From positions 114,208-178,207 of the forward strand of contig MLAK01000849.1 in NCBI GenBank assembly GCA_001839685.1: DNA of 64,000 bases, written 5' to 3'. A program made the position numbers and the translations under genes. The notes under the pieces were generated by a model. It saw nothing but the letters and a program-made list of their open reading frames with translations. It had not been told where the DNA came from and did no database searches. Each line of letters opens with the position of its first letter. Position 1 is the first letter of the stretch. Positions 10,172 to 19,192 of the stretch are shown here, one piece after another. The DNA comes from Tritrichomonas foetus (taxonomy: Eukaryota; Parabasalia; Tritrichomonadida; Tritrichomonadidae).

Positions 10172-11272
10172 ATGCGTCGGGTTACGATTGTGCCTTCACA
10201 AAGCATAACTAATGATTCACCTAATAACAACCCTCCTTTACAGACATCGAGTAATATGGTAACTAAACAAAAAAACGCCGAAACCGAAAATATCAAAAAA
10301 ATGATTGAGCAAGAAAATCACGAATATCAGCAAATTCTCGCACAACTTAAGAAAGAGAATGACGATTTAGACGATGAATTAGATTTTATTAAAAATGATT
10401 TTTATGAAAAAAGATCAACGCTCCAAAAAATTTTACGATCACAACAAGAAAATATTATAGCTTTGAAAAAAACTCCAACAAATCTCAATAATTCAATGAG
10501 TACTCAAGAAATTCAATATAAAAATCTTGAATCAGAAATAAATCAATTAAACATTACCGCAAATACGATTCAAAAAACAATTGATCACTTAGAGGGTGAA
10601 ATTCAAGAATCATATCAAATGATTAGTTTAATTCCATCAAATAACTCTGAAATTTTAGAAATTGCAAAACGACAAATCAACCGTACGATTCAATCAGAAA
10701 TATTTCAAGCTCAAGATAATTTGGAAGATGCTACATATTATTTAGACGAGATTAAAGAAGAACTTTCTCTTTCAGAGTCTTTAATCAAAGATATAACAAA
10801 AGAAAATGAAGACTTCACTTCAAGAATTTCTGAATCACAAAAAAAGTTTGAAAAACTCCAACAAGAAAAAAAGCTTCTTGTCAAAAAACTTTCAGATGCA
10901 CGAGGATTGATTTCATTATCTAATCTAAAGACTACATTAAAAAGTAATTTAATACAAACAAAAAAAGAATTGGCACAAATTGAAAAAGATTACAAAATTA
11001 AATTTGCGGAAATCGATAATAATTATATGACTTTATCAAAAGAATTCAATGATAGGAAAATTATTATTGAAACACTTAATAATAAAATTAGAGATATTAC
11101 TTTGAACGCTTTGAAAGAAAAAGAAGAGTGTCGAAAAAAAATAAATCAAGTAAAACAAAGAAATTTAGAAGAAATAAACGATATTCAACAAAGGTTTCAA
11201 AAAATGTGTGCTCAAGCTCTTCAGAACCAAAGAAAAACTATTTTAAAGTCACTATATCCTACGGATCAATAA
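10172..11272 (+). CDS. Coiled-coil protein
   Basis: The protein is 366 residues with a short polar N terminus (about 30 residues), then almost continuous heptad-type coiled coil from residue 35 to 355, rich in Lys, Glu, Gln and Asn. There are no membrane segments and no recognisable catalytic motif. Such proteins are common cytoskeletal or centrosomal components in trichomonads, but the sequence does not identify which. The start ATG has a Myb-like ACGTTT word 18 bases upstream. Stop TAA overlaps TAAA, compatible with a trichomonad polyadenylation signal. Confidence 0.75.
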   Translation: MRRVTIVPSQSITNDSPNNNPPLQTSSNMVTKQKNAETENIKKMIEQENHEYQQILAQLKKENDDLDDELDFIKNDFYEKRSTLQKILRSQQENIIALKKTPTNLNNSMSTQEIQYKNLESEINQLNITANTIQKTIDHLEGEIQESYQMISLIPSNNSEILEIAKRQINRTIQSEIFQAQDNLEDATYYLDEIKEELSLSESLIKDITKENEDFTSRISESQKKFEKLQQEKKLLVKKLSDARGLISLSNLKTTLKSNLIQTKKELAQIEKDYKIKFAEIDNNYMTLSKEFNDRKIIIETLNNKIRDITLNALKEKEECRKKINQVKQRNLEEINDIQQRFQKMCAQALQNQRKTILKSLYPTDQ

Positions 11273-11589
11273 AAAATCATTATTATGTTATTAATAAAAT
11301 ATATGTATGTAAACAATACAATTAAATATCCAATGATATCTGTTTTTTATGATTTCACTTAGTACTACCTATTTTAGTTGCTTTTTTGATTCTTTATCAA
11401 GTATGAATGTTGTGATATTGTTATTATTTTGAAAACTATTAAACTTATGTAATTTGTATCATAAAGTGTTTCTAGAATCTTTATAATATAATATGAGAAA
11501 ATGATAATAAAAAAATTAAAGTTGATAAACATTATATATTTCATAGTTTAATAATGACAAAATAAAAAATATGAAGGAAATGTGAATTC
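11273..11589. other. Intergenic region, convergent
   Basis: Very AT-rich 3' flank shared by two convergent genes. No coding potential or RNA gene seen. Confidence 0.5.
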
Positions 11590-13983
11590 TTAAGAAACTA
11601 AATAATGTCTGTCGATGATAGCTTTTCTTGCAAGATTTAATCTGGATTTCCGCCTAAATAAAGAAAGGAAGAGCATATCTACCACAAAGACAATAAAAGC
11701 AGCAATTGATGGTGATTTTGTTTCCATTTCAATTCCTGCAAATAAGAGCAAGTACATCACATTAAGTGTCCATTCTATTCCAATCAACATTGATTCTCTG
11801 TATGAATAATCTCCTTGAATTGTTAATATCGAAGATTCACCAATTTGTGGTCCTGATCCTAAAAAGTTTTCTGCAAATGTGGATGCTTGGACTGTGTATG
11901 TATGTAATGGGGCATCTGGACCTTCTTCAGGAGAAGATCCGTCGAAGAATCGACACAAATATTTATTTAATGAGTCAAATGCAGCCATTGCTTCAACTTC
12001 TGCACGTGATTTTGCATTTTGGCTTTTAGATTTTTCAATTGCTTTTCTAGTAAATGATTGTAAAATTCCGCTGTAAATTTCATTTAACATATAACTGAAA
12101 TCATCTTTCAAATAAACATGAAAAACTTGATTTTCAGTGTTGGCAACAAGGCCACGAAGTCCAACATCACCATTGGATTCTGAGGCCATGTTTTCATTTA
12201 ATTTTGCCATGTCTACATCAGTATGATCATGCACTGATCGACCATGTAAATAATAACCTTGTGATTGTGTACTCATTATAAGAATAGAACAATTTGATGT
12301 AGCACATAAATCAATAAAGTTCAGATATGGATTACCAATGATCTTCCAAATAACTAAATTCAATCCATATTCAATAACCATTAATAAAATCCAAATGAAT
12401 GAAGTGAAACCAAAATGCAAAACCTTATAAGTTTTTCCAACATCAATTAATTCTGTTCTTGGAACAGGAGATGATAAAAGGTCTAAATTAAAGCCTTCTA
12501 ATACAAACAGAAGTAAAACTAAAGTAAAGTTCAATGAATAACTTCTTATTGATACAATTCTATTAAATTCATTAGCAACCATGATTCTTCTCCATGCAGA
12601 AACCTTCTTTCTTTTGCTTTTAGGTTGTTCCCAATCAAGAATAAAGATATTTGCTCTTGTTTGTAGGACAATTCGAATGATTGATGCAACAAGCATTAAA
12701 AAGAAAGAAATCCAAACAATTACAGAAATAAACCAGAATTCTTTTTCAGGTGGAAGACTGAAGTATCCTTGCTTCTGGAACTTATAGAAGACGAAGATTA
12801 GAAAGAACGTGACGATAAAAGTAACTATTGTTAATGCAGTTCCAATTGATCCACAAAATAAAGCAAAGAAGTAGGGAATGGTTGTACCATCATCTTTATG
12901 GTGTTTCGCATAAATAACAGATCGAACAACCCATAGAATCAGTGCAAGTACCAGAAAAATGATTAAAACTATCATTGATGATTTCCAAAACGATTTTAGA
13001 TCACGAGTATAAACAATACTATAATAAAAGCTGTACATTGGAGGAGACGCATTTTCAAATGCAATATTTGAATAATTTGCAACAGTTCCAGTCGGAGTGA
13101 TATAATTTAAGATTAATAATGGAACCTTTAATCTTTTCGCATTTGTTGGATCAATAGTAAATTGAATGGTTACATTATTAGGTGTGATAATTCTTCCATT
13201 AGAAACAGATTTCATGAAAAATCGTTTAAAAAGTTGATAATTTCCAGAATCTGGCATATTATTATTTCCATGATTTCTAATTAATACAGGAACATCTTTT
13301 AATTCATTATTATCCAAAAAATAAATATTAAAAAACTCACTTGGTACAGAGTCATTATAAACAGGAAGATTAAAATTACACTTAGAGTAAAAATTAGTAC
13401 CAAAATAGCGCCAAACTAAAGCAACATCATTTTTTTCATGACATTGAGTTATGTCGACCGTTAATTCTTTGAATCCTATGAATGTGCCATTGAAATCAAA
13501 CCTAGTAAGAATGAATGTCAAAATTGAAGAAAATGAAAATTCTTGTTGAATTGTATCATCCATAATAATATCGAATGATCTGAAATATTGAATTGAATTT
13601 ACAAATTCTGTTCCGGGATTATTTGTGGCATTGTTAACAATATTATTCCATCCTCGATCTCTTTGATAAAAATCGACAGCTTTTGTATTTGCGACTTCTT
13701 CACAACTTTCGTAATCGAAAAATAATGATTGTAAACATCGATCTTGGGCATTGCCAACGTTTGTTCCGGTAGGATAACATTTGTTCTCGAAGGATAAAAG
13801 AGGGTCTGGGCAACTCGCAACGCAACTAAAGCCACGCTCTGTATTTTCGAATAACATAAATTGATCGTCGGGGCAGCCTTCAGTGCATCTCATCGTGTAG
13901 AGGTTTATTCTTTGTCCTTCTTGGCAATTCAGAGTATAAAGATCTCGTATTGAATAGATGCAGGTAAAAAAGACGAAAAGCAT
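11590..13983 (-). CDS. TMEM67: Meckelin (TMEM67), ciliary transition-zone protein
   Basis: The 797-residue protein starts with a signal peptide (MLFVFFTCIYSI). A short cysteine-rich extracellular region follows (Cys pairs within residues 19-100), then a beta-rich ectodomain and about seven membrane segments beginning near residue 335. Family-specific motifs are clear: ANIFILDWEQPK after the second membrane pair, then GYYLHGRSVHDHTD and RGLVANTENQVF in the cytosolic loop, and NKYLCRFF before the last helices. Meckelin acts at the base of cilia in the MKS complex, and a trichomonad with several flagella fits. It is shorter than the animal protein, mainly in the ectodomain. The minus-strand promoter word GGCCGTTT lies 12 bases before the ATG. 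Confidence 0.93.
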   Translation of the reverse strand: MLFVFFTCIYSIRDLYTLNCQEGQRINLYTMRCTEGCPDDQFMLFENTERGFSCVASCPDPLLSFENKCYPTGTNVGNAQDRCLQSLFFDYESCEEVANTKAVDFYQRDRGWNNIVNNATNNPGTEFVNSIQYFRSFDIIMDDTIQQEFSFSSILTFILTRFDFNGTFIGFKELTVDITQCHEKNDVALVWRYFGTNFYSKCNFNLPVYNDSVPSEFFNIYFLDNNELKDVPVLIRNHGNNNMPDSGNYQLFKRFFMKSVSNGRIITPNNVTIQFTIDPTNAKRLKVPLLILNYITPTGTVANYSNIAFENASPPMYSFYYSIVYTRDLKSFWKSSMIVLIIFLVLALILWVVRSVIYAKHHKDDGTTIPYFFALFCGSIGTALTIVTFIVTFFLIFVFYKFQKQGYFSLPPEKEFWFISVIVWISFFLMLVASIIRIVLQTRANIFILDWEQPKSKRKKVSAWRRIMVANEFNRIVSIRSYSLNFTLVLLLFVLEGFNLDLLSSPVPRTELIDVGKTYKVLHFGFTSFIWILLMVIEYGLNLVIWKIIGNPYLNFIDLCATSNCSILIMSTQSQGYYLHGRSVHDHTDVDMAKLNENMASESNGDVGLRGLVANTENQVFHVYLKDDFSYMLNEIYSGILQSFTRKAIEKSKSQNAKSRAEVEAMAAFDSLNKYLCRFFDGSSPEEGPDAPLHTYTVQASTFAENFLGSGPQIGESSILTIQGDYSYRESMLIGIEWTLNVMYLLLFAGIEMETKSPSIAAFIVFVVDMLFLSLFRRKSRLNLARKAIIDRHYLVS

Positions 13984-14459
13984 TTGTTATTTTATAAACG
14001 GCCTCATTTCAAAAAGTTTTGTTTAAAATGAAATCATGATGTACATCATGTATGGACAATTTTTTTACCTTGGATATCTGCTCAAAACATAATCCTGTGC
14101 TTTTCTCTCAAAATTGTGTGCTTCAGATACCAATTCCAAATTTTTGGTAATTTATATTTAAAAGATAAATCGCAGCATATTGCTCAAAACAAACTTCCAG
14201 GTGATAACTAAACATTTACTGTTCAAATAAATCAAATGTAAATGAAAATGAAAATATAAATGTAAAAGCAAAAGGTTTCATGTAATCAACGAGTTTGCTA
14301 ATCGATTTATCAAATCACACATAACAATTCATATGCTCTACATTTCCTTTCTCCGGGAAAGTATAGCTTCACAATGATTTCACAATGAAATAACTCAAAA
14401 TAATCAATTGGCGAGAAAATAGATCAGCAATATTTCCCAAAATAATTTTTAATTAAAAT
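13984..14459. other. Intergenic region
   Basis: This region holds the meckelin promoter next to its ATG and the 3' flank of the C2-domain gene. I see no ORF or RNA gene. Confidence 0.5.
13996..14003 (-). promoter_or_regulatory. Myb-like promoter element of meckelin gene
   Basis: On the minus strand GGCCGTTT ends 12 bases before the ATG, in the same place as related GACCGTTT words at other genes here. Its role as a core promoter element is inferred from recurrence. Confidence 0.5.
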
Positions 14460-16172
14460 TTAACGATAATTGACTTCATGCTCGAATAACAGTACTATTC
14501 TTCCTGCTGTTCCACGTTTGTTGTAGTCTTCACTGTTCTTAAGTTGTTCAGGTGTGAGAAGTTTGACTTGTTGAATATCATCCTCATCGAACTTCATCTT
14601 CTTAACCCTAAGGCGCTGTCCAGCGATGAGTTTGGTCTCACCACCTGCTTTTTGGTAGATAAGAATCTCTACGGAGTATCCTGGTTTGACTTTTTTGAAT
14701 TCGAAAACGTTGGCGTTTTCTGAAGATCCATCAAGAACAACTCTGTAGGCTTGTCCCTTTGGCTTGGTTAAGCTGAGTAATTGAGCTGTGATTTCTAAAG
14801 TTGCATCTTCGGCATCCATTGGAATATCATCTAAACCAGCGAGTGTCAATTTAATGTTTTCAATTTTCTTCGGCTTGCGAACTTTGTCTCTAATAATGAC
14901 TTCGTGATAGTGCCATGTATTGTTTTCATCAGATGGATGAGGTCCTGAAATGGAATGGCCTTTTTGTGAGTAACCAGTAAAACTTGTTGAAAATGTTGAT
15001 GATAAAGCTTCCCAATCGAAATTGCAGTGATCATAACTGTTTACACTCCTGAGGAGGATTTCTGCCTCACGTGAAGAAGTTTCTTGTTCAGCTTTAATCA
15101 TATCCATAATTGTTGCATCATCGAAAACCATTGCTGTTGTAGTAGTAGTAGTTGTTGTTGTTGTTGTAATTGTTGATGTGGTAATAAGTTTAGTATTGAT
15201 TGCAACAAGGTCAACAGCTTCTACACCTGGTTGTGGCATAATTAAGTTTATTCCACGAAGTTGGATTTCGTTGTAGGCTTCAGCTTCTTCTTCTTCTGTC
15301 ACTCTAACAAAATCGAATGGATCTGTTCCCTTTGCAAGAATTTGGAGACGAAGATGAAGAACTATTGGAGAGTCGCCAGTTTGAGATTGCATAGCAACAT
15401 GCGTATCAATAACTGGACCAACTGTGCACTTCGAAAGGTCGATTGAAAGCTGACCAATTACTGGATCTTCGCCATCGTTGTTCTTACTATGCATAGTGAT
15501 GTTTAGAGTCTGACTTTGATAGTTGTCCAGAAGAAGGCGCGTTCTTTCATTCCATAAAGGATGGGTGATTCCCATCTTGGCCTTGGTACGATAAACTTGC
15601 AGGTTGGCGGCTGGAGAAACTGTGACTGAAACATATGGGTTCGCTGGCTGGCCCTGAACTTGTGGAATATTGGATGCGGATATAACATCGAACCAGGCCT
15701 GGTAGAGAGGATAGGACCACTCGTTAACTTCAAATGGCGTATCGTTGAGTTTGGCGAGATGGAAAATGATGTTGATTGAACCGGCTTCACCTTTCGTAGA
15801 TTGACGACTCATCGTTTTTCGTTTTTCATCGTATTTATACAAATCGACTGTGATGTTTTGATTGGATCCGAGTTGAAGATCGTTCATGAAAAGCTGGGCG
15901 TAGCCGACAACTTTATCTTCATTTCCATCTTCGTCCTTATTAAGGACCCAAATGTGGAGCATATCACTGCCAATAAAGAATCCATCGATGCTGAGTGTAT
16001 CGTTGTATACTGGATCTGTTGAGTTTTTGATTGACTTCGTTTTAACGTTTTCTGAAGATCCTTGCAATTGGAAAGAAATGTAGGGATTCAATGGGGAACC
16101 CCCTGGTGGAAGAAGATCTGATGCGCGTTTGACTTGCATCCATATTTTATACGCAGGCTGGAAGGATGACAT
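14460..16172 (-). CDS. Double C2-domain protein
   Basis: The 570-residue protein has two C2 domains: roughly residues 5-125 (AYKIWMQVKRASDLLPP, NPYISFQLQG, DPVYNDTL, HIWVLNKDEDGNEDKVVG) and 155-275 (YQAWFDVISASNIP, NPYVSVTV, HPLWNERTRLLL). Acidic residues in the first domain's loops could bind calcium. A run of about eleven threonines near residue 345 links to a C-terminal region of about 200 residues without a recognised domain, possibly a third beta-sandwich. A role in calcium-dependent membrane or lipid binding is likely but unproven. AAACGGTC lies 62 bases upstream and a second word, CCTAACCG, lies just before the ATG. Confidence 0.8.
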   Translation of the reverse strand: MSSFQPAYKIWMQVKRASDLLPPGGSPLNPYISFQLQGSSENVKTKSIKNSTDPVYNDTLSIDGFFIGSDMLHIWVLNKDEDGNEDKVVGYAQLFMNDLQLGSNQNITVDLYKYDEKRKTMSRQSTKGEAGSINIIFHLAKLNDTPFEVNEWSYPLYQAWFDVISASNIPQVQGQPANPYVSVTVSPAANLQVYRTKAKMGITHPLWNERTRLLLDNYQSQTLNITMHSKNNDGEDPVIGQLSIDLSKCTVGPVIDTHVAMQSQTGDSPIVLHLRLQILAKGTDPFDFVRVTEEEEAEAYNEIQLRGINLIMPQPGVEAVDLVAINTKLITTSTITTTTTTTTTTTAMVFDDATIMDMIKAEQETSSREAEILLRSVNSYDHCNFDWEALSSTFSTSFTGYSQKGHSISGPHPSDENNTWHYHEVIIRDKVRKPKKIENIKLTLAGLDDIPMDAEDATLEITAQLLSLTKPKGQAYRVVLDGSSENANVFEFKKVKPGYSVEILIYQKAGGETKLIAGQRLRVKKMKFDEDDIQQVKLLTPEQLKNSEDYNKRGTAGRIVLLFEHEVNYR

Positions 16173-16818
16173 TTTGCGGTTAGGTGAGAAATTCTAACCA
16201 AATTAATTTTATTCAAATTAATTGAAATATTTTAAACGGTCGCTTTTATAAAAAAAATGAGTAAATAACTGGTCGCTGTAAAAGATCAATAGTTTCCGAA
16301 ATTTCATCTTTTGATGATTGTCCAGAATATAAAAGGAGTTATTTCCATTACATCAACACTTCTATCGAACGAGAGATGAAGAAAAGGATATGAGCTTGAC
16401 GAATAATCATTTTGTTTATCACAAATTGGAGTTTTCCAAAGAAACTTAATTATTATCGATAATTTTCAATGGATAAGTGATCACTAGCATTCAAATAAAT
16501 TACATTCATTTTTATTGAAAAAGTAATTACTTTTCAATAAGTTATTATGTGAGAATTTGACAAAGGATCGATCAAGTTGGGGAGATTTCGAAACACTGAC
16601 AACAAAAATGTTTATATTTTCTACCAATGATTCTAGTAGAATCATTCTACTACATTATATAAGTTTTCTATGATCTTCATTTTGGTGAAATATTTCTGTT
16701 GATATCTCAACGATCTGGTGATTATAATTCAAAAGCTTCCAAAATGTAGCCAGATAAGTTGTGATTGAGAGCACCTTCCAATGATATCAGAAATTAAAAA
16801 TAATATCAAAGTAAACAT
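16173..16818. other. Intergenic region
   Basis: The right part of this AT-rich stretch lies upstream of the putative spliced gene. It holds the C2-gene promoter word at 16234-16241 and short inverted motifs such as ATTCTAGTAGAATCATTCTACT near 16630. No convincing ORF was seen. Confidence 0.45.
16234..16241 (-). promoter_or_regulatory. Myb-like promoter element GACCGTTT
   Basis: A GACCGTTT word lies 62 bases before the ATG of the C2-domain gene on the minus strand. It is farther from its ATG than at other genes. Confidence 0.4.
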
Positions 16819-17177
16819 ATGCTTGAGATTGAGAAAACGTTTATTTCTAGAAATCTAACACACTTAGTCAATTTCATTTTTTTTCCTTGGCTTGTTGTTG
16901 ATCAGCCACTCAAAAAAAATTCGGAAAGAATACTTTCTTCAATAACCTCGACAATGTATGTTTTCTTGATATGATGAGAAATTCCTCTCGTTCAGCATTC
17001 CTGATGAGACTATTTTTTATCTGATCTAATTTTATCTTTTCACTAACACACAGATTGCTTTTTACTTCAAAAATCACTGCTCGGTCATTTGTTGTGATCA
17101 ATTCCAATAATCCTGGAAATTTTAATTTTCAGATTTTTATGGTGAAGAATTCGCACGTTAATACTTCTTTGGATTAA
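16819..17177 (+). CDS. Putative spliced small gene (one intron)
   Basis: An ATG at 16819 opens 45 codons plus two bases, ending exactly at GTATGT (16956). Removing 16956-17053, which ends in ACTAACACACAG, restores an open frame that runs to TAA at 17175-17177, giving 86 residues. Without splicing the frame stops a few codons into the intron. The product begins MLEIEKTFISRNLTHLVNFI and contains a hydrophobic stretch (FIFFPWLVV); I recognise no family. The minus strand of the same region also has a 70-codon open frame that looks protein-like (see findings), so the gene call rests mainly on the intron signals. Confidence 0.4.
16956..17053 (+). other. Candidate trichomonad intron (98 nt)
   Basis: The 5' splice site is GTATGT. 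The 3' end is ACTAACACACAG, identical to the fused branch-point and 3' splice motif known for Trichomonas introns. The length fits the long class of trichomonad introns, and its 98 nt are not a multiple of three. This is the only exact copy of the 12-base motif that I found. Confidence 0.6.
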
Positions 17178-17527
17178 GTAAATAAATCATTTTAATTTTT
17201 CATTCTTTTTTTTTTATTTTTTCGTTCATCATTTTAGTGAACGAATTTATCCAATGAAATTGAATAAGGAAATTATATTTCATTTTCAGTTCTATTTCAA
17301 ATTGATCATTTGGACTTGATTCACATATCGATTTTCCGAATTGTGTTTTGGATCGATTAATATTTTATGAATCTGGAAAAGTTCTTAGTAATTTTTTAGA
17401 AGTAAGATTTACCATCATATATGGAAAAAATCATATGGAAAACAGAATCTCAGAACTAATGGAAGTGGTGAATGTTTTCAGGATTCTATTATCCAAACTA
17501 TTCGACCATTTATGTATACAATTATTA
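17178..17527. other. Intergenic region with short hairpin
   Basis: This is the upstream region of the SCFD2-like gene. It contains a perfect 8-bp inverted repeat TTCGTTCA / TGAACGAA at 17221-17228 and 17238-17245. The downstream gene's frame stays open here from 17306 and includes ATGs at 17435 and 17453. Confidence 0.45.
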
Positions 17528-18970
17528 ATGGATTTCTTACAGGAAAAGTTTCCACCAGGCACCATATTATTCGTAGATAAAACATGTGCTGCTACTTTAT
17601 CAATCACGCATCAATTCGAAAACCTAGTTCCCAAAAAATTCGCTTCAATTTGTGATATTGATCAAGAGCCCATTTCGATACAAAAACTTTTAGAACGATT
17701 CATTTCGCTATTTGAATTCGAGCACATTATTTTAATGCTATCGACTCCAATTTCAAGCTACCTTCCTCAAATTCAACAAATTTTGGATTTTGGCGAATAC
17801 GACATAATCAACATTTTCACGACAGTTAAAGACGATGATTTTTCAGTACTTCCAAAAAGTATCAAACAAAACATTATCAAAGAGATTCCAAGCTTGATTA
17901 TTCCAATCACCAATAATTTCTCACTTTTGCCAACACTCCCCTCAATTTTACCATCTCTATTGAATATTTCACCACCACTTGATATTTCTGAATTATCTAT
18001 CATATTTTCTGATATTTTTCGTCAAATCACGAAAGTGCCAATCAAAAGCTTTGGTTATGGACAATTCAGTGAAAAATTGATGGAAGTTTTAGAGTCTAAT
18101 CAAAAAGGTGAACCGGGTGCTGCAGCACTTTTCATTGATAGAAATTTGGTTGCATCTCCTTTATTTACAAATGATGGATCACTTTTGGATAAATCTTCAA
18201 AATTGAATCTTTTTGCAACCCTTCAAGATAAAGAACTAATTAAAAGTGAATTGAGTGGAAATTTATTAAATAAAATTAGTGAAATTTTAAAAATGAAACC
18301 AAATTCATCATTTAATGCTTTAAAAAAACAATTTAATTCTTTGTCAATTAAAGAAAAATTTGAAATTTCTAAAAAATATCCTTCAATTTCTTTCATCTTT
18401 ACAGATGATGATTTACAAATAACAAATATGCAAAAATCTCTTTTAAATGGTGCTGATTTTGTTGATATAATTGAAGGATCTGTTCTTTCCATTGAACAAA
18501 CTGTTAAATTAATTGGTTTCCAAAACATGATCTATCCAATCAATGTTCAAAACTTTCTTCAAAAGGCTATGCATCAAACTAATACCAATGAATTAGATGG
18601 TTTACGTGATGAAAATGAGTTAAACAATATTTTATCAGGTTGTTCATCTGGAGTAGATTTAGAACCTGAAAATTCGTATTCATTCAGTGAGATTCATTAT
18701 TTACCGAAACTTCTTTCATTTTTATTTGATAAAAATGCTACAATAGATAATGAAATTGTGACTTCCAGTCCAAGTTTGCTTGGTTCTTTCTTTAAGTCAT
18801 CCAATTCAACACTGAAAGACTTTAATAAAATATATATTTTTGTATTGGGAGGAATTTCTTTCTTTGAACTTGCTGAACTCGAGAAAATGAAAAAGTCAAG
18901 TAACACCAACATTGATTTCCATATTTGCAGTGATACAATTTGTTCATCAATTAACTTATTCAAGAAATGA
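17528..18970 (+). CDS. Sec1/Munc18-family protein, SCFD2-like
   Basis: The protein is about 480 residues. It starts MDFLQEKFPPGTILFVDKTC, where the FVDKTCAATL strand aligns with the N terminus of SCFD2-type Sec1 proteins; this decided the start over in-frame ATGs at 17435 and 17453. The middle holds an LFIDRNLVASPL strand, a degenerate form of the Sec1 DR motif. The end has FVLGGISFFELAELEKMK, typical of the C-terminal Sec1 fold. SM proteins control SNARE pairing, and SCFD2 relatives are linked to Golgi/vesicle tethering; the exact transport step here is unknown. It is shorter than the human protein (about 680 residues). VPS33 is a less likely alternative. Confidence 0.65.
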   Translation: MDFLQEKFPPGTILFVDKTCAATLSITHQFENLVPKKFASICDIDQEPISIQKLLERFISLFEFEHIILMLSTPISSYLPQIQQILDFGEYDIINIFTTVKDDDFSVLPKSIKQNIIKEIPSLIIPITNNFSLLPTLPSILPSLLNISPPLDISELSIIFSDIFRQITKVPIKSFGYGQFSEKLMEVLESNQKGEPGAAALFIDRNLVASPLFTNDGSLLDKSSKLNLFATLQDKELIKSELSGNLLNKISEILKMKPNSSFNALKKQFNSLSIKEKFEISKKYPSISFIFTDDDLQITNMQKSLLNGADFVDIIEGSVLSIEQTVKLIGFQNMIYPINVQNFLQKAMHQTNTNELDGLRDENELNNILSGCSSGVDLEPENSYSFSEIHYLPKLLSFLFDKNATIDNEIVTSSPSLLGSFFKSSNSTLKDFNKIYIFVLGGISFFELAELEKMKKSSNTNIDFHICSDTICSSINLFKK

Positions 18971-19192
18971 TTTCTTTTATCATGTTTACTATTTGGTATT
19001 AAAATGTTCTTTTCAATTCTTCTTTTTGTTTTTTATTTTGATTATTCTTTTTTATGAGAATCTTTCTTTCGACTGATAATTTAAAACAAAATCGAAAAAA
19101 ACATGTTATTAAAGAAGGAATTTGTTATAAAATAATATTTTATTTACAAACAAAAATATTTCCAGAATATCTTATATAAAACAAGGACTGGA

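Noticed and set aside
14846..15034. Antisense ORFs inside the C2-domain gene and similar cases in other long genes
   Set aside because: They are frame shadows of well-supported genes.
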